NCBI RefSeq assembly: GCF_002487355.1
Contig: NZ_NTMG01000042.1
Coordinates: 1 to 53,340, forward strand
From: Candidatus Methanoperedens sp. BLZ2
GTDB taxonomy: Archaea > Halobacteriota > Methanosarcinia > Methanosarcinales > Methanoperedenaceae
DNA: 53,340 bases
Reading direction: 5' to 3'
A model generated the notes under the pieces. The model was given only the letters and a program-made list of their open reading frames with translations, searched no databases and was not told where the DNA came from. The position numbers were made by a program, and so were the translations under genes. This document shows, in pieces, positions 34,566 to 42,047 of the stretch. Position 1 is the first letter of the stretch. Each line of letters starts with the position of its first letter.

Positions 34566-35054
34566 ATGAAAAATCCTATCAAAAAACTATTTGTAGAATA
34601 CGAAAAGGCATTCAATGCACTTGATGTTGAAAAGCAGGTTCCGTTCTTTGCAGAACATTTCATTTCAGCAGGTCCTAAGGGTAGTATCGCGCTGGAAAGA
34701 GATGAGTTTGCTAAAATGGCAGGTAAAGCTGCGGAATTTTACAGAAGTGTGGGACAGACATCCGCAAAAATTCTTTCCATGGAAGAAACCGAAATCAGCA
34801 ATGAATATTCCATGGTCAAAGTCCACTGGGGAGTGACGTTTGAGAAGACCGGAAACAAACTGATTGAATTTGATGTTACGTATTTTATCCAGAAAACCGG
34901 CCCCGAGCCGAAAATCATCATGTTCATAGCTCATCAGGATGAGGAGAGGGCCTTGAAAGAGCTCTCGGTCTCTTGGGGTAAATCTACGAAACTGCGGGTT
35001 CTGTCACGTTGTCGGTTGATACGATTCCGTGACGATATTGTAACTATTATATAA
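34566..35054 (+). CDS. NTF2/SnoaL-like protein with 3' end replaced by a MITE
   Basis: 162 residues. The first 135 residues fit an NTF2-like (DUF4440/SnoaL) cone fold: E-Y-E-K-A-F-N-A-L-D near the start and beta strands ending I-I-M-F-I-A-H-Q-D-E. The last 19 codons lie inside the 129-base element at 34997-35125. Removing that element and one copy of its 9-base target repeat would restore a tail ending N-P-Y-I-I-E-H before a stop. The catalytic or ligand role is unknown. Confidence 0.65.
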   Translation: MKNPIKKLFVEYEKAFNALDVEKQVPFFAEHFISAGPKGSIALERDEFAKMAGKAAEFYRSVGQTSAKILSMEETEISNEYSMVKVHWGVTFEKTGNKLIEFDVTYFIQKTGPEPKIIMFIAHQDEERALKELSVSWGKSTKLRVLSRCRLIRFRDDIVTII

Positions 35055-35125
35055 ACATGGAGAGGAGGAAGCTGTACCCCTGTGCACGAGGTATATCTCC
35101 AATCCACCGAAGACTTGACAGAACC
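34997..35125. mobile_element. 129-base MITE with terminal inverted repeats and 9-base target duplication
   Basis: It begins GGTTCTGTCA and ends TGACAGAACC; the imperfect match continues inward (GTxxTCGGT) for about 22 bases. It is flanked on both sides by GAAACTGCG (34988-34996 and 35126-35134). The interior has no transposase. GGTTCTG ends recall IS6-type elements, so a trans-mobilised derivative is likely. It is inserted in the 3' end of the NTF2-like gene. Confidence 0.75.
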
Positions 35126-35134
35126 GAAACTGCG

Positions 35135-35212
35135 AAATCCTTATATCATCGAACACTAATTTTCTTATTAAAGGGGGAATCTTATGAAAATGAATCGTGT
35201 AGTACATTTTGA
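35135..35212 (+). repeat. Duplicated promoter/5' end of a VOC gene, copy 1
   Basis: It matches 36190-36266 closely from AAATCCTTATATCAT through the ribosome site AAGGGGGAAT to the codons for V-V-H-F. Copy 2 leads a complete VOC gene; copy 1 leads only a chimeric remnant. Confidence 0.75.
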
Positions 35213-35270
35213 TATTGCGAAATTAAAGAAAGCATACGAGGAAGGTGAAGGAACATGGCAAAATACATAG
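35184..35270 (+). pseudogene. Chimeric remnant: start of a VOC gene joined to the end of a PhnB-like gene
   Basis: The 28-codon frame begins M-K-M-N-R-V-V-H-F (compare M-N-M-N-P-V-V-H-F at 36238) and continues D-I-A-K-L-K-K-A-Y-E-E-G (compare the C-terminus of the 36674 gene, D-I-G-K-L-K-K-A-Y-E-G). It is the product of a deletion between two neighbouring genes. It overlaps the next start by 16 bases. Confidence 0.7.
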
Positions 35271-35635
35271 ATGGATTTGTATTAGTAGTACCAAAGGATA
35301 AAATTGCTGAGTACAAGAAAATGGCAGAAGAGGGTGCTAGTGTATGGATGAGATACGGAGCGCTTGAATACATGGAATGCATGGGAGAAGACCTTGTTAT
35401 AAAGGACATGGACGGCATGAAGCCACTTGCATTTACTGAAATGGCAAAAGCAAAACCAAATGAAACTGTTTGGTTCTCATTTATTGTTTATAAGTCAAGA
35501 AAGCATCGCGACGAAGTCAACACTAAAGTGATGGAAGAGATGAATAAACAAAAGGAAAAATACAAAGATGTTTCGATGCCCTTTGATATGGAGCGTTTTG
35601 CTTACGGGGGTTTTGAGGTTGTAGTTGAGGGGTAA
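35255..35635 (+). CDS. DUF1428 family protein
   Basis: 126 residues, full length for DUF1428 (E. coli YbaA-like, ferredoxin-like dimer). The N-terminus is Y-I-D-G-F-V-L-V-V-P-K-D-K and the centre has the E-Y-M-E-C and W-F-S-F-I-V-Y-K-S-R-K-H-R-D segments. The C-terminus M-P-F-D-M-x-R-F-A-Y-G-G-F-E is diagnostic. Function of the family is not established; it travels with VOC and other stress-type genes. Confidence 0.8.
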   Translation: MAKYIDGFVLVVPKDKIAEYKKMAEEGASVWMRYGALEYMECMGEDLVIKDMDGMKPLAFTEMAKAKPNETVWFSFIVYKSRKHRDEVNTKVMEEMNKQKEKYKDVSMPFDMERFAYGGFEVVVEG

Positions 35636-35692
35636 AATCGGAAAGGTTGCTTCAAAAGTATAAAACTTAAAAACACGAATGGGGTGATCAAT

Positions 35693-35837
35693 ATGGCAAA
35701 TATGAAACAAAAAATAAGACCATTTTTATGAAGACAAATTTGGTCTGTCATGGCAGATTATCCCAAGACAATTAGGTGAGTATCTCTCAAATTGAAATTG
35801 CGGAGCTTAAGAAAGCAGAAAGGAAAATAAACTCATG
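35693..35837 (+). pseudogene. Internally deleted and frameshifted PhnB-like gene
   Basis: The start M-A-N-M-K-Q-K-I-R-P-F parallels M-T-N-I-K-Q-K-I-T-P-N of the 36674 gene. After a stop, another frame continues E-D-K-F-G-L-S-W-Q-I-I-P, the family C-terminus, then E-I-A-E-L-K-K-A in a third frame. About 100 central codons are missing. Confidence 0.75.
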
Positions 35838-35960
35838 AATCAAGGTATCAAAACTATCATCTATCCCGTCAAAGATCTAGCCCATGCAAAAATGTTTTCA
35901 GCAAGCTTCTGGGTATCGAACCTTATGTGGATAAATTTTGAATTTGAAGCTAAGGACTAA
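35835..35960 (+). pseudogene. Truncated, frameshifted glyoxalase-type gene
   Basis: The start M-N-Q-G-I-K-T-I-I-Y-P-V-K-D-L-A-H-A-K is a glyoxalase/bleomycin-resistance N-terminus. After a frameshift near 35903 the other frame reads K-L-L-G-I-E-P-Y-V-D-K-F before a stop, the expected continuation. The rest of the gene is gone. It overlaps the preceding remnant in an ATGA. Confidence 0.7.
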
Positions 35961-36063
35961 AAATGGATTTCGCAAAAGTCCATAAACTTGGCATCAACCT
36001 GCGTAAATGTGCCTAAATGCTTATCTTGTTGCCAGATCAAAATCACTTTCCCGAAGTTGAAGC

Positions 36064-36140
36064 TCATTTTTGCACGCGCTGCATGCTTTGCTTGTATGCT
36101 TCGGTATTGCCCCAGCGCTGTTTTGCTTCTTCCTGATATT
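36064..36140 (-). pseudogene. Fragment of a TipAS-domain (MerR/TipA) regulator
   Basis: Reading leftwards: Y-Q-E-E-A-K-Q-R-W-G-N-T-E-A-Y-K-Q-S-M-Q then a stop. The R-W-G-N-T-x-A-Y-K-x-S signature is characteristic of the drug-recognition domain of TipA-like regulators. No DNA-binding part remains. Confidence 0.55.
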
Positions 36141-36189
36141 GATTTTATTTTGCCTGCAGTGATGAAACCTGATAAACTCGAATTACTAA

Positions 36190-36266
36190 AAATCCTTATA
36201 TCATTGAATACATAATATCTTATTAAGGGGGAATTTAATGAATATGAATCCTGTCGTACATTTTGA
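36190..36266 (+). repeat. Duplicated promoter/5' end of a VOC gene, copy 2
   Basis: Counterpart of 35135-35212; it leads the intact gene at 36238. Confidence 0.75.
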
Positions 36267-36669
36267 AATGCCGGCGAAAGATAAGAGCCGTATGAGGAAC
36301 TTTTACGAGACTGCCTTTGGCTGGCAGACGGAACAGCTTGGTAAGGAAATGGGCGAGTATGTGCTGGTCACTACTACCGAAAGCGATGAGAAAACGGGTC
36401 TTCCCAGGAGACCCGGCGCCATCAACGGCGGCTTCTACGAGAGTACCGACCCTCTGTTGCAGCATCCGTCAGTTGTCATTGCAGTTGACGATATCAAGGA
36501 GGCGATGAAAAGGGTGGAAGAAGCAGGCGGAAAAGTGCTGGGAGGACAAGTACTTGGAAAACCTGATGATATTCCCGGTGTCGGAATTTATGTGTCATTT
36601 ATAGACACCGAAGGCAACCGCGTGAGCATGCTCGAGCCAGCGCCCATGCAATCGAAATCAGAGGAGTAA
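36238..36669 (+). CDS. VOC family (glyoxalase/bleomycin resistance-like) protein
   Basis: 143 residues. One vicinal-oxygen-chelate unit: H-F-E-M-P-A-K-D ... F-Y-E-T-A-F-G-W (6-30), then V-V-I-A-V-D-D-I-K-E-A-M-K-R-V-E-E-A-G-G and F-I-D-T-E-G-N-R-V-S-M-L-E. Candidate metal ligands are His8 and the final Glu. The substrate is unknown. It is preceded by AAGGGGGA and starts a run of VOC-type genes. Confidence 0.8.
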   Translation: MNMNPVVHFEMPAKDKSRMRNFYETAFGWQTEQLGKEMGEYVLVTTTESDEKTGLPRRPGAINGGFYESTDPLLQHPSVVIAVDDIKEAMKRVEEAGGKVLGGQVLGKPDDIPGVGIYVSFIDTEGNRVSMLEPAPMQSKSEE

Positions 36670-36673
36670 AATT

Positions 36674-37591
36674 ATGACAAACATCAAACAAAAAATCACA
36701 CCGAATCTGTGGTTTGACCGCCAGGCCGAAGAAGCGGCGAAATTTTACACCTCCATCTTCAAAAATTCCAGGATCGGCAAGATAATCCGTGCCAGCAAAG
36801 CAGGTTTCGAAATTCACGGCCTGCCGGAGGGTACGGTAATGACCATTGAGTTTGAGATTGAGGGACAAAAATTCATTGCGCTTAATGGCGGACCGCTATT
36901 CAAATTCACTCCAGCTGTATCATTTCTTGTCGCCTGTAATACGAAGGAGGAAGTCGATGCGATATGGGAAAAACTGTCTGAAGGCGGTACGGCTCTAATG
37001 GAACTTGGCGAGTATCAATTCAGCGAAAAATATGGATGGACGCAGGACAGGTATGGTCTTTCATGGCAGGTGATGTTCATGGGAGATCGTAAGATAAAGC
37101 AGAAGATCACTCCGACGCTTATGTTTGTCGGCGAGCAGTGCGGGAAAGCAGAAGCAGCGATCAATTTTTACACATCTGTGTTCAACAATGCAAAAGTTGG
37201 TGACATCGACCGCTATGGCAAAGGCGAAGAGCCAGACAAAGAAGGAACAATAAAGCATGCCGCCTTCACGCTTGAGAATCAGGAGTTTGCAGCCATGGAT
37301 AGCGCTCTTAAACACGACTTTACCTTCAATGAGGCCATTTCATTTATGGTTGAATGCGAGACCCAGGAAGAAATTGACTACTACTGGGAGAAACTCACTG
37401 CGGAAGGAGGGCAAGAAAGTGTGTGCGGCTGGCTTAAGGATAAGTTCGGTGTTTCATGGCAAGTTGCTCCCACCGTACTTGAGGAGATGCTGCGAGACCA
37501 TGATAAAGAGAAGGTGGAACGCGTTACCAATGCGTTCCTGAAAATGAAAAAGTTTGACATCGGGAAATTAAAGAAAGCATACGAGGGATAA
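36674..37591 (+). CDS. Double-domain PhnB-like VOC protein
   Basis: 305 residues made of two fused PhnB/3-dmu-9 units (about 3-140 and 143-280). Each begins K-Q-K-I-T-P and has a F-Y-T-S-(I/V)-F motif, and each ends G-(L/V)-S-W-Q-V. The C-terminal tail D-I-G-K-L-K-K-A-Y-E-G reappears in the remnant at 35184. Single-domain relatives are about 140-160 residues, so this is a natural tandem fusion. Function unknown. Confidence 0.8.
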   Translation: MTNIKQKITPNLWFDRQAEEAAKFYTSIFKNSRIGKIIRASKAGFEIHGLPEGTVMTIEFEIEGQKFIALNGGPLFKFTPAVSFLVACNTKEEVDAIWEKLSEGGTALMELGEYQFSEKYGWTQDRYGLSWQVMFMGDRKIKQKITPTLMFVGEQCGKAEAAINFYTSVFNNAKVGDIDRYGKGEEPDKEGTIKHAAFTLENQEFAAMDSALKHDFTFNEAISFMVECETQEEIDYYWEKLTAEGGQESVCGWLKDKFGVSWQVAPTVLEEMLRDHDKEKVERVTNAFLKMKKFDIGKLKKAYEG

Positions 37592-37632
37592 ATAACAAAC
37601 GAACAACATCATTAAAAGTTAAGGAGAAAAAT

Positions 37633-38073
37633 ATGACGAAATTAAACATCTATCTCAATTTTGCGGGCAATACGGAAGAAGTGTTTAACTTTTATAAATC
37701 CGTTTTCGGCGGAGAGTTTACGTCTGTTTTCCGATTCAAGGATATGCCGATGGAAGGCGTAAATATCCCGAAAGAGGACGAAAACAAAATCCTGCACATC
37801 AGCTTGCCAGTTGGCAAAGACAACGTGTTAATGGCGACCGATTCTCTTGAATCTCTCGGAATGAAACTGACGCAAGGCAACAATGTTTACATTTCAGTCC
37901 ACCCTGAAAGCAAAGAAGAGGCGGACAGGATATTTAACGCTCTTTCCGCTGGTGGCACGATAGAGATGCCTATCGCCGACCAGCCGTGGGGCGACTACTA
38001 TGGCAGTTTCAAGGATAAGTTCGGAGTGCAGTGGATGGTGATTTACACTTATCCCAAAGGTTTGATAGAATGA
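37633..38073 (+). CDS. PhnB-like VOC protein
   Basis: 146 residues, one unit. N-term L-N-F-A-G-N-T-E-E-V-F-N-F-Y-K-S-V-F-G-G-E-F (9-30) and C-term F-K-D-K-F-G-V-Q-W-M-V. It is preceded by AAGGAGA and overlaps the next start by 4 bases (ATGA), so it is coupled to the DHFR-like gene. Confidence 0.82.
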   Translation: MTKLNIYLNFAGNTEEVFNFYKSVFGGEFTSVFRFKDMPMEGVNIPKEDENKILHISLPVGKDNVLMATDSLESLGMKLTQGNNVYISVHPESKEEADRIFNALSAGGTIEMPIADQPWGDYYGSFKDKFGVQWMVIYTYPKGLIE

Positions 38074-38639
38074 ATGACATGGGAAAAGTTATTTTAGGAG
38101 TAACAATATCACTGGACGGGTTTGCCGAAGATAGCAATGGTAACGTGGGCGCTCTGTATCCTGACCTCGATACACTGCGAAATACCGGGGTCTTACAGGA
38201 ATCCATAGATACTACCGGCTCGGTAGTGATGGCATGGAAAGAGTTTGCTATGGCAAAAGACCCTGATTCTATCGCGGATAATTATGAGTATCAAGTGCCA
38301 ATATTTGTTTTTACAGATAAAGAACCCAAAAAGCATCCGAAGGAAACTGACAGGTTAACCTTTACTTTCGTTACAGATGGTATTAAAAGCGCAGTCCTGC
38401 AGGCAAAAGCAGCCGCAGGCGACAAAAATGTTACAATTATCGGCAGCGCAAGCACCACCGGGCAATGCATAAGAGCAGGATTAGCTGATGAACTGCATAT
38501 TGATATCATACCGGTATTTCTTAAAAGCGGTTTTCGGCCATTTGAAGATATAGACAATAAATCAATCAAGGTAGAAAGAATAAAAGTGGTGGAACTTCCA
38601 GCCGGCAGGACACATCTTAAATTCCGTATCATAAAGTAA
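38070..38639 (+). CDS. Dihydrofolate reductase-like (RibD C-terminal family) protein
   Basis: 189 residues from the ATG at 38070; the longer frame from 38031 lies inside the VOC gene. The motif I-L-G-V-T-I-S-L-D-G-F-A (about 7-18) and the NADPH-type segment I-I-G-S-A-S-T-T-G-Q-C-I-R-A-G-L-A-D-E-L-H-I-D (about 131-153) define the YyaP/YwjB-like group. The substrate is unknown. Confidence 0.8.
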   Translation: MNDMGKVILGVTISLDGFAEDSNGNVGALYPDLDTLRNTGVLQESIDTTGSVVMAWKEFAMAKDPDSIADNYEYQVPIFVFTDKEPKKHPKETDRLTFTFVTDGIKSAVLQAKAAAGDKNVTIIGSASTTGQCIRAGLADELHIDIIPVFLKSGFRPFEDIDNKSIKVERIKVVELPAGRTHLKFRIIK

Positions 38640-38766
38640 AAAATAGGAAACAGGATAAAATATCTTGAGAAAAGTTCCAGTATGATCATCCGTTTCTGAT
38701 AATTTCTGGATCGCCGATGAATACTCCGGACATAAGTATTAATTAGTTGGGATATAATTAACTCTT

Positions 38767-39954
38767 ATGGGAGTTATTCGACTCGGCTGTTCAGGCTGGG
38801 GATACAGGGATTGGGCAGGTGTGTTCTATAAGGATAAAGAGGAGTCAAAACTAAGAGAATATTCAAGAATATTCAATACTGCTGAGATCAACTCCACATT
38901 CTACGGCTATCCCCGGCCCGGCATCGTATTTGGCTGGGCAAAGTATACTCCGCAGGATTTTAAATTTGCAGTGAAACTTAACCGCCTGATAACCCATGAA
39001 AAAATGCTAGAAATTTCAAAAGGAGTAGAGGATGACCTCAAAAGGTTCATGGAACTCATGAAACCGCTTCAAGAGTCGGGAAAACTTGCCTGCATCCTGA
39101 TCCAGCTCCCGCCGGGAATGAAGTTCAGGAAGGACAGGATAGAAGAATTTCTTAAAATACTGCCTTGCGATATGCGATTTGCACTTGAATACAGGGATGA
39201 AGCATGGCTGACCGAACAAGCGCATGACCTGCTAAGAGATTATAATGTTGCAGCCGTAGCAGTTGATGAACCGCTGCTTCCCCCTGAGGTCAGGCTGACC
39301 TCTGACATTGCATACGTTCGCTGGCACGGAAGAGGTGAAAAAATGTGGTATAACTACCACTATTCGAAAGATGAGCTTGCAGCCTGGATACCGAAACTGA
39401 AGGAGATGTCGCAGAGTGCAGACGTCTATGGATACTTCAACAACCACTACTATGGCTATGCGCCTGAGAACTGTATAGATGTACTGGAGATGCTGGGGAT
39501 GGCTACACCAGAGCAGAAAGAGATGAGGCAGCATATATCAGGTTACTGGAAAGGCAGGATAACGACAAAAGTGATTGCAAAGACGCTCAGCGATTATCTT
39601 GTGCAGGAAAAGAAAGGTATAGCGACATTACTATCAGGATTTATCGAAAATTTAAGGCTTAAAAAAGCAAGAGAGATAAAGGACATCGAGATAATGGAAA
39701 TAGGAACTGATAAGATAGTTGCGGATGTAAGGGGTTATTCGGTTTACATTGATCTGGAAAAAAGGTTCATACTGCACGACTGCGCGGACTGGCAGAGAAC
39801 TGCGCGAGAGAGGCGGTTTTGTAAGCATATCGGTGCATTGATGCTTGCGCTGCCTGAGGATATGGCAAGAAGTGTGCTTGAAAGGATCAGAATGCAGCAG
39901 TGGGAGTTCAGCCAGTATACGGGGGGAGGGGAGATTTATAAGTTGAATCGTTAA
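38767..39954 (+). CDS. DUF72 protein with C-terminal SWIM-like zinc-binding tail
   Basis: 395 residues. Residues 1-245 form a DUF72 TIM-barrel: G-C-S-G-W-G-Y-R-D-W (8-17), F-N-T-A-E-I-N-S-T-F-Y (about 36-46), A-L-E-Y-R-D and R-W-H-G-R-G. The last 130 residues are extra for the family and contain H-D-C-A-D-W followed after 13 residues by F-C-K-H-I-G-A-L-M-L, which looks like a degenerate SWIM finger (normally CxC...CxH). The combination suggests nucleic acid or protein binding; no reaction is known for DUF72. Confidence 0.75.
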   Translation: MGVIRLGCSGWGYRDWAGVFYKDKEESKLREYSRIFNTAEINSTFYGYPRPGIVFGWAKYTPQDFKFAVKLNRLITHEKMLEISKGVEDDLKRFMELMKPLQESGKLACILIQLPPGMKFRKDRIEEFLKILPCDMRFALEYRDEAWLTEQAHDLLRDYNVAAVAVDEPLLPPEVRLTSDIAYVRWHGRGEKMWYNYHYSKDELAAWIPKLKEMSQSADVYGYFNNHYYGYAPENCIDVLEMLGMATPEQKEMRQHISGYWKGRITTKVIAKTLSDYLVQEKKGIATLLSGFIENLRLKKAREIKDIEIMEIGTDKIVADVRGYSVYIDLEKRFILHDCADWQRTARERRFCKHIGALMLALPEDMARSVLERIRMQQWEFSQYTGGGEIYKLNR

Positions 39955-39959
39955 GTCCT

Positions 39960-40475
39960 TCAAATCCTCCATGTCTCCCACAAAACGATCTCATCGAGGC
40001 TTTTTCGTGGTGTGGGGCGTGGGATATCTGAGGGATATCCAACAGGTAGAAGCGTAACTACTCGAATCTCATCCGGGATATTTAATATTTCTTTGACCTT
40101 TTTTTCATCGAATGCACCAATCCAGCATGTGCCAAGTCCCTCTTCAACTGCCGCAAGTGTCATATGATCCACAGCAATCGCAGTGTCAATGGGATAAGCA
40201 AGCTGGCCGCAGGACATTACATATTCTTTTTCGACAGAACAGGCTGCAATAACTACAGGCGCATCTGCCAAAAATTTCTGGTTTCTTGCAGCTACTGAAA
40301 GCGCTTTTCGCGTGACCGCATCTCTTATTACGATAAACCTTCGCTCCTGGCGGTTTGAAGCTGAGGGTGAAAGTCTTCCTGATTCAAGTACTCTCACCAA
40401 TTTTTCCTCTTCCACTTCACGGGGATCATACGCCCGGATGCTTCGTCTTGTTCGAATTGCTGTTTTCACATCCAT
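39960..40475 (-). CDS. Nitroreductase family flavoprotein
   Basis: 171 residues. The FMN-binding start is R-T-R-R-S-I-R-A-Y-D (8-17) and S-P-S-A-S-N-R-Q-E (about 36-44). The C-terminal half has E-E-G-L-G-T-C-W-I-G-A-F-D. Length fits the short archaeal nitroreductases that reduce nitro or other small compounds with NAD(P)H and FMN. It is convergent with the DUF72 gene. Confidence 0.85.
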   Translation of the reverse strand: MDVKTAIRTRRSIRAYDPREVEEEKLVRVLESGRLSPSASNRQERRFIVIRDAVTRKALSVAARNQKFLADAPVVIAACSVEKEYVMSCGQLAYPIDTAIAVDHMTLAAVEEGLGTCWIGAFDEKKVKEILNIPDEIRVVTLLPVGYPSDIPRPTPRKSLDEIVLWETWRI

Positions 40476-40662
40476 AAATCTTCACTCCTTATTTTTTTAA
40501 ATTTTGTTGATATATGATATAAGATATCAATTATACCATTATATTCATTATCCATTATCATCCATATATAATAAAACCCACGAGGGAGGGAATCAAAGAA
40601 ACCATCACCTGGAAATGAAGTAGCTGACTATCAAGAGCTTATTATAATATTTATCTATAAAT

Positions 40663-40869
40663 TCAATTGTCAATTAACAGGAGTTCCAATCCTGGTTTTG
40701 TGATTCTTGCTGTACCTTCATTTAATTCGATCAGTCCGGATTCATTCATAAATTTGAAAATAGCTGTATCTGAAAGCAGTAGCTGATCCCTGATAGTTTT
40801 AATATTCACTTTATCTCCATTTTTCAGTATTTCGAGAATTGAATCTGCATTTTCTCCGAATTTTGACAT
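40663..40869 (-). CDS. Small winged-helix-type DNA-binding protein
   Basis: 68 residues. The layout I-L-E-I-L-K-N-G-D-K-V-N-I-K-T-I-R-D-Q-L-L-L-S-D-T-A-I (about 11-37) resembles a winged helix with the wing E-G-T-A-R-I-T-K-P-G-L-E-L-L. It may be a transcription regulator; target unknown. An AT-rich region with promoter-like sequence lies between it and the 41033 ORF. Confidence 0.5.
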   Translation of the reverse strand: MSKFGENADSILEILKNGDKVNIKTIRDQLLLSDTAIFKFMNESGLIELNEGTARITKPGLELLLIDN

Positions 40870-41032
40870 AATAGTATTAAATAATATGAACTTTCTTAAA
40901 TAATACCACGGAACAAAGTTTCTTAACTCTTTTTCTTAATATAATTTATAAACTATATTTAGTATTATTTTATATCAGCTTCCGTCATTGTAGTGGTTGC
41001 CCTACAAGGGTCAAAATGAAGGAGACTTTAAA

Positions 41033-41125
41033 ATGAATAATGAAAAAATTGAAAACCAGAGAAAAGATGAAGAAGAAAAAGTAGCAGAGGAAATTTTTAA
41101 GAAGGTACTTCTTGGCGCCGCTTAA
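41033..41125 (+). CDS. 30-residue peptide ORF overlapping a UbiA prenyltransferase gene
   Basis: The product is M-N-N-E-K-I-E-N-Q-R followed by a Lys/Glu-rich helix and ends K-V-L-L-G-A-A. It has a strong ribosome site (GAAGGAGA, ending about 8 bases before the ATG). The stop lies 14 bases inside the next frame, implying translational coupling. The charged leader and small-residue tail resemble a peptide precursor or a leader peptide; there is no Cys for prenylation. No homologue recognised. Confidence 0.5.
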   Translation: MNNEKIENQRKDEEEKVAEEIFKKVLLGAA

Positions 41126-42047
41126 AATAAAAATTGTGTATAATAATATTAAGGAGTTGTTAAAACTTTGTAACACTCCAACCACAATTATTTCTCCCTA
41201 TCCTTTCTTTGCAATAGCAATTTTTTTAATATCTCGCAATAATTTCAACTATAATGGGGTTAATTTTCTTTTAATAGGGATTGCTGTTACACTTTTATCA
41301 AATTTCGCTTCTAATTTATGGAACCACTGTAATGACCTGAAAGAAGATGTTGCACAGGGGAAAAAAACAATTTTAACGGAGGAACCACATTTTCAAAAAA
41401 TAGCGATTATTATAGCAATATTCCTTTACATAACTTCTATTCTGGTTGTTTATCGAGTATCGTTGGATGTAGAAAGACCGATTTTAAGATATTTTCTCCT
41501 ATGGGCTCTGGCGACATGGTGTTATTCGGACAATTTCATATTTAAGAAATTAACCGGCTTTCGATTAAAAGAGCATTATTTGGGAGAGTTATTGACATAC
41601 GGAATTGCGTGGCCAATGTTTACTCTCAGTACATGGTTAATATATTCGGATATAACTTCTACCTGTATAATAATTTTAGCAGCTTTTTTATTATTTAGTA
41701 TATCTGGGCTGTTATTAAAAGATTTGAAGGATATATCCGGTGACAGAAAAGCTGGTTTGAAGACACTTGGAGTAGTTTTTTCTCCATCTAAATTGATAAA
41801 ATATTCATGCTATTTAATGCTCATATATTATTTTATTATTTTAACTGCTATTACTATAAATATTTTTAATATGGGGATATTAATTATGGCTATCCCATTG
41901 TATTATTTTTTAAAAAATACATTTATTCATATGTATAGAAAAAAATGGACTCTTGATGTGGGGGATTTAAATGCCCTTAAGTCTCTGGGTTATTCTGCAT
42001 ATGCATCCGTATTTTTTTTAGGTATCAGCACTTTTTTTAAATTTTAA
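41112..42047 (+). CDS. UbiA-family membrane prenyltransferase
   Basis: 311 residues from TTG at 41112; GTG at 41136 is an alternative. Eight to nine membrane spans. The two catalytic motifs are intact: N-H-C-N-D-L-K-E-D (about 78-86) and K-D-L-K-D-I-S-G-D (about 203-211). It transfers a prenyl chain to an aromatic or lipid acceptor; quinone or lipid synthesis are the usual roles. It overlaps the 30-codon ORF at its start and the convergent FIST gene at its end by 11 bases. Confidence 0.82.
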   Translation: MAPLKIKIVYNNIKELLKLCNTPTTIISPYPFFAIAIFLISRNNFNYNGVNFLLIGIAVTLLSNFASNLWNHCNDLKEDVAQGKKTILTEEPHFQKIAIIIAIFLYITSILVVYRVSLDVERPILRYFLLWALATWCYSDNFIFKKLTGFRLKEHYLGELLTYGIAWPMFTLSTWLIYSDITSTCIIILAAFLLFSISGLLLKDLKDISGDRKAGLKTLGVVFSPSKLIKYSCYLMLIYYFIILTAITINIFNMGILIMAIPLYYFLKNTFIHMYRKKWTLDVGDLNALKSLGYSAYASVFFLGISTFFKF

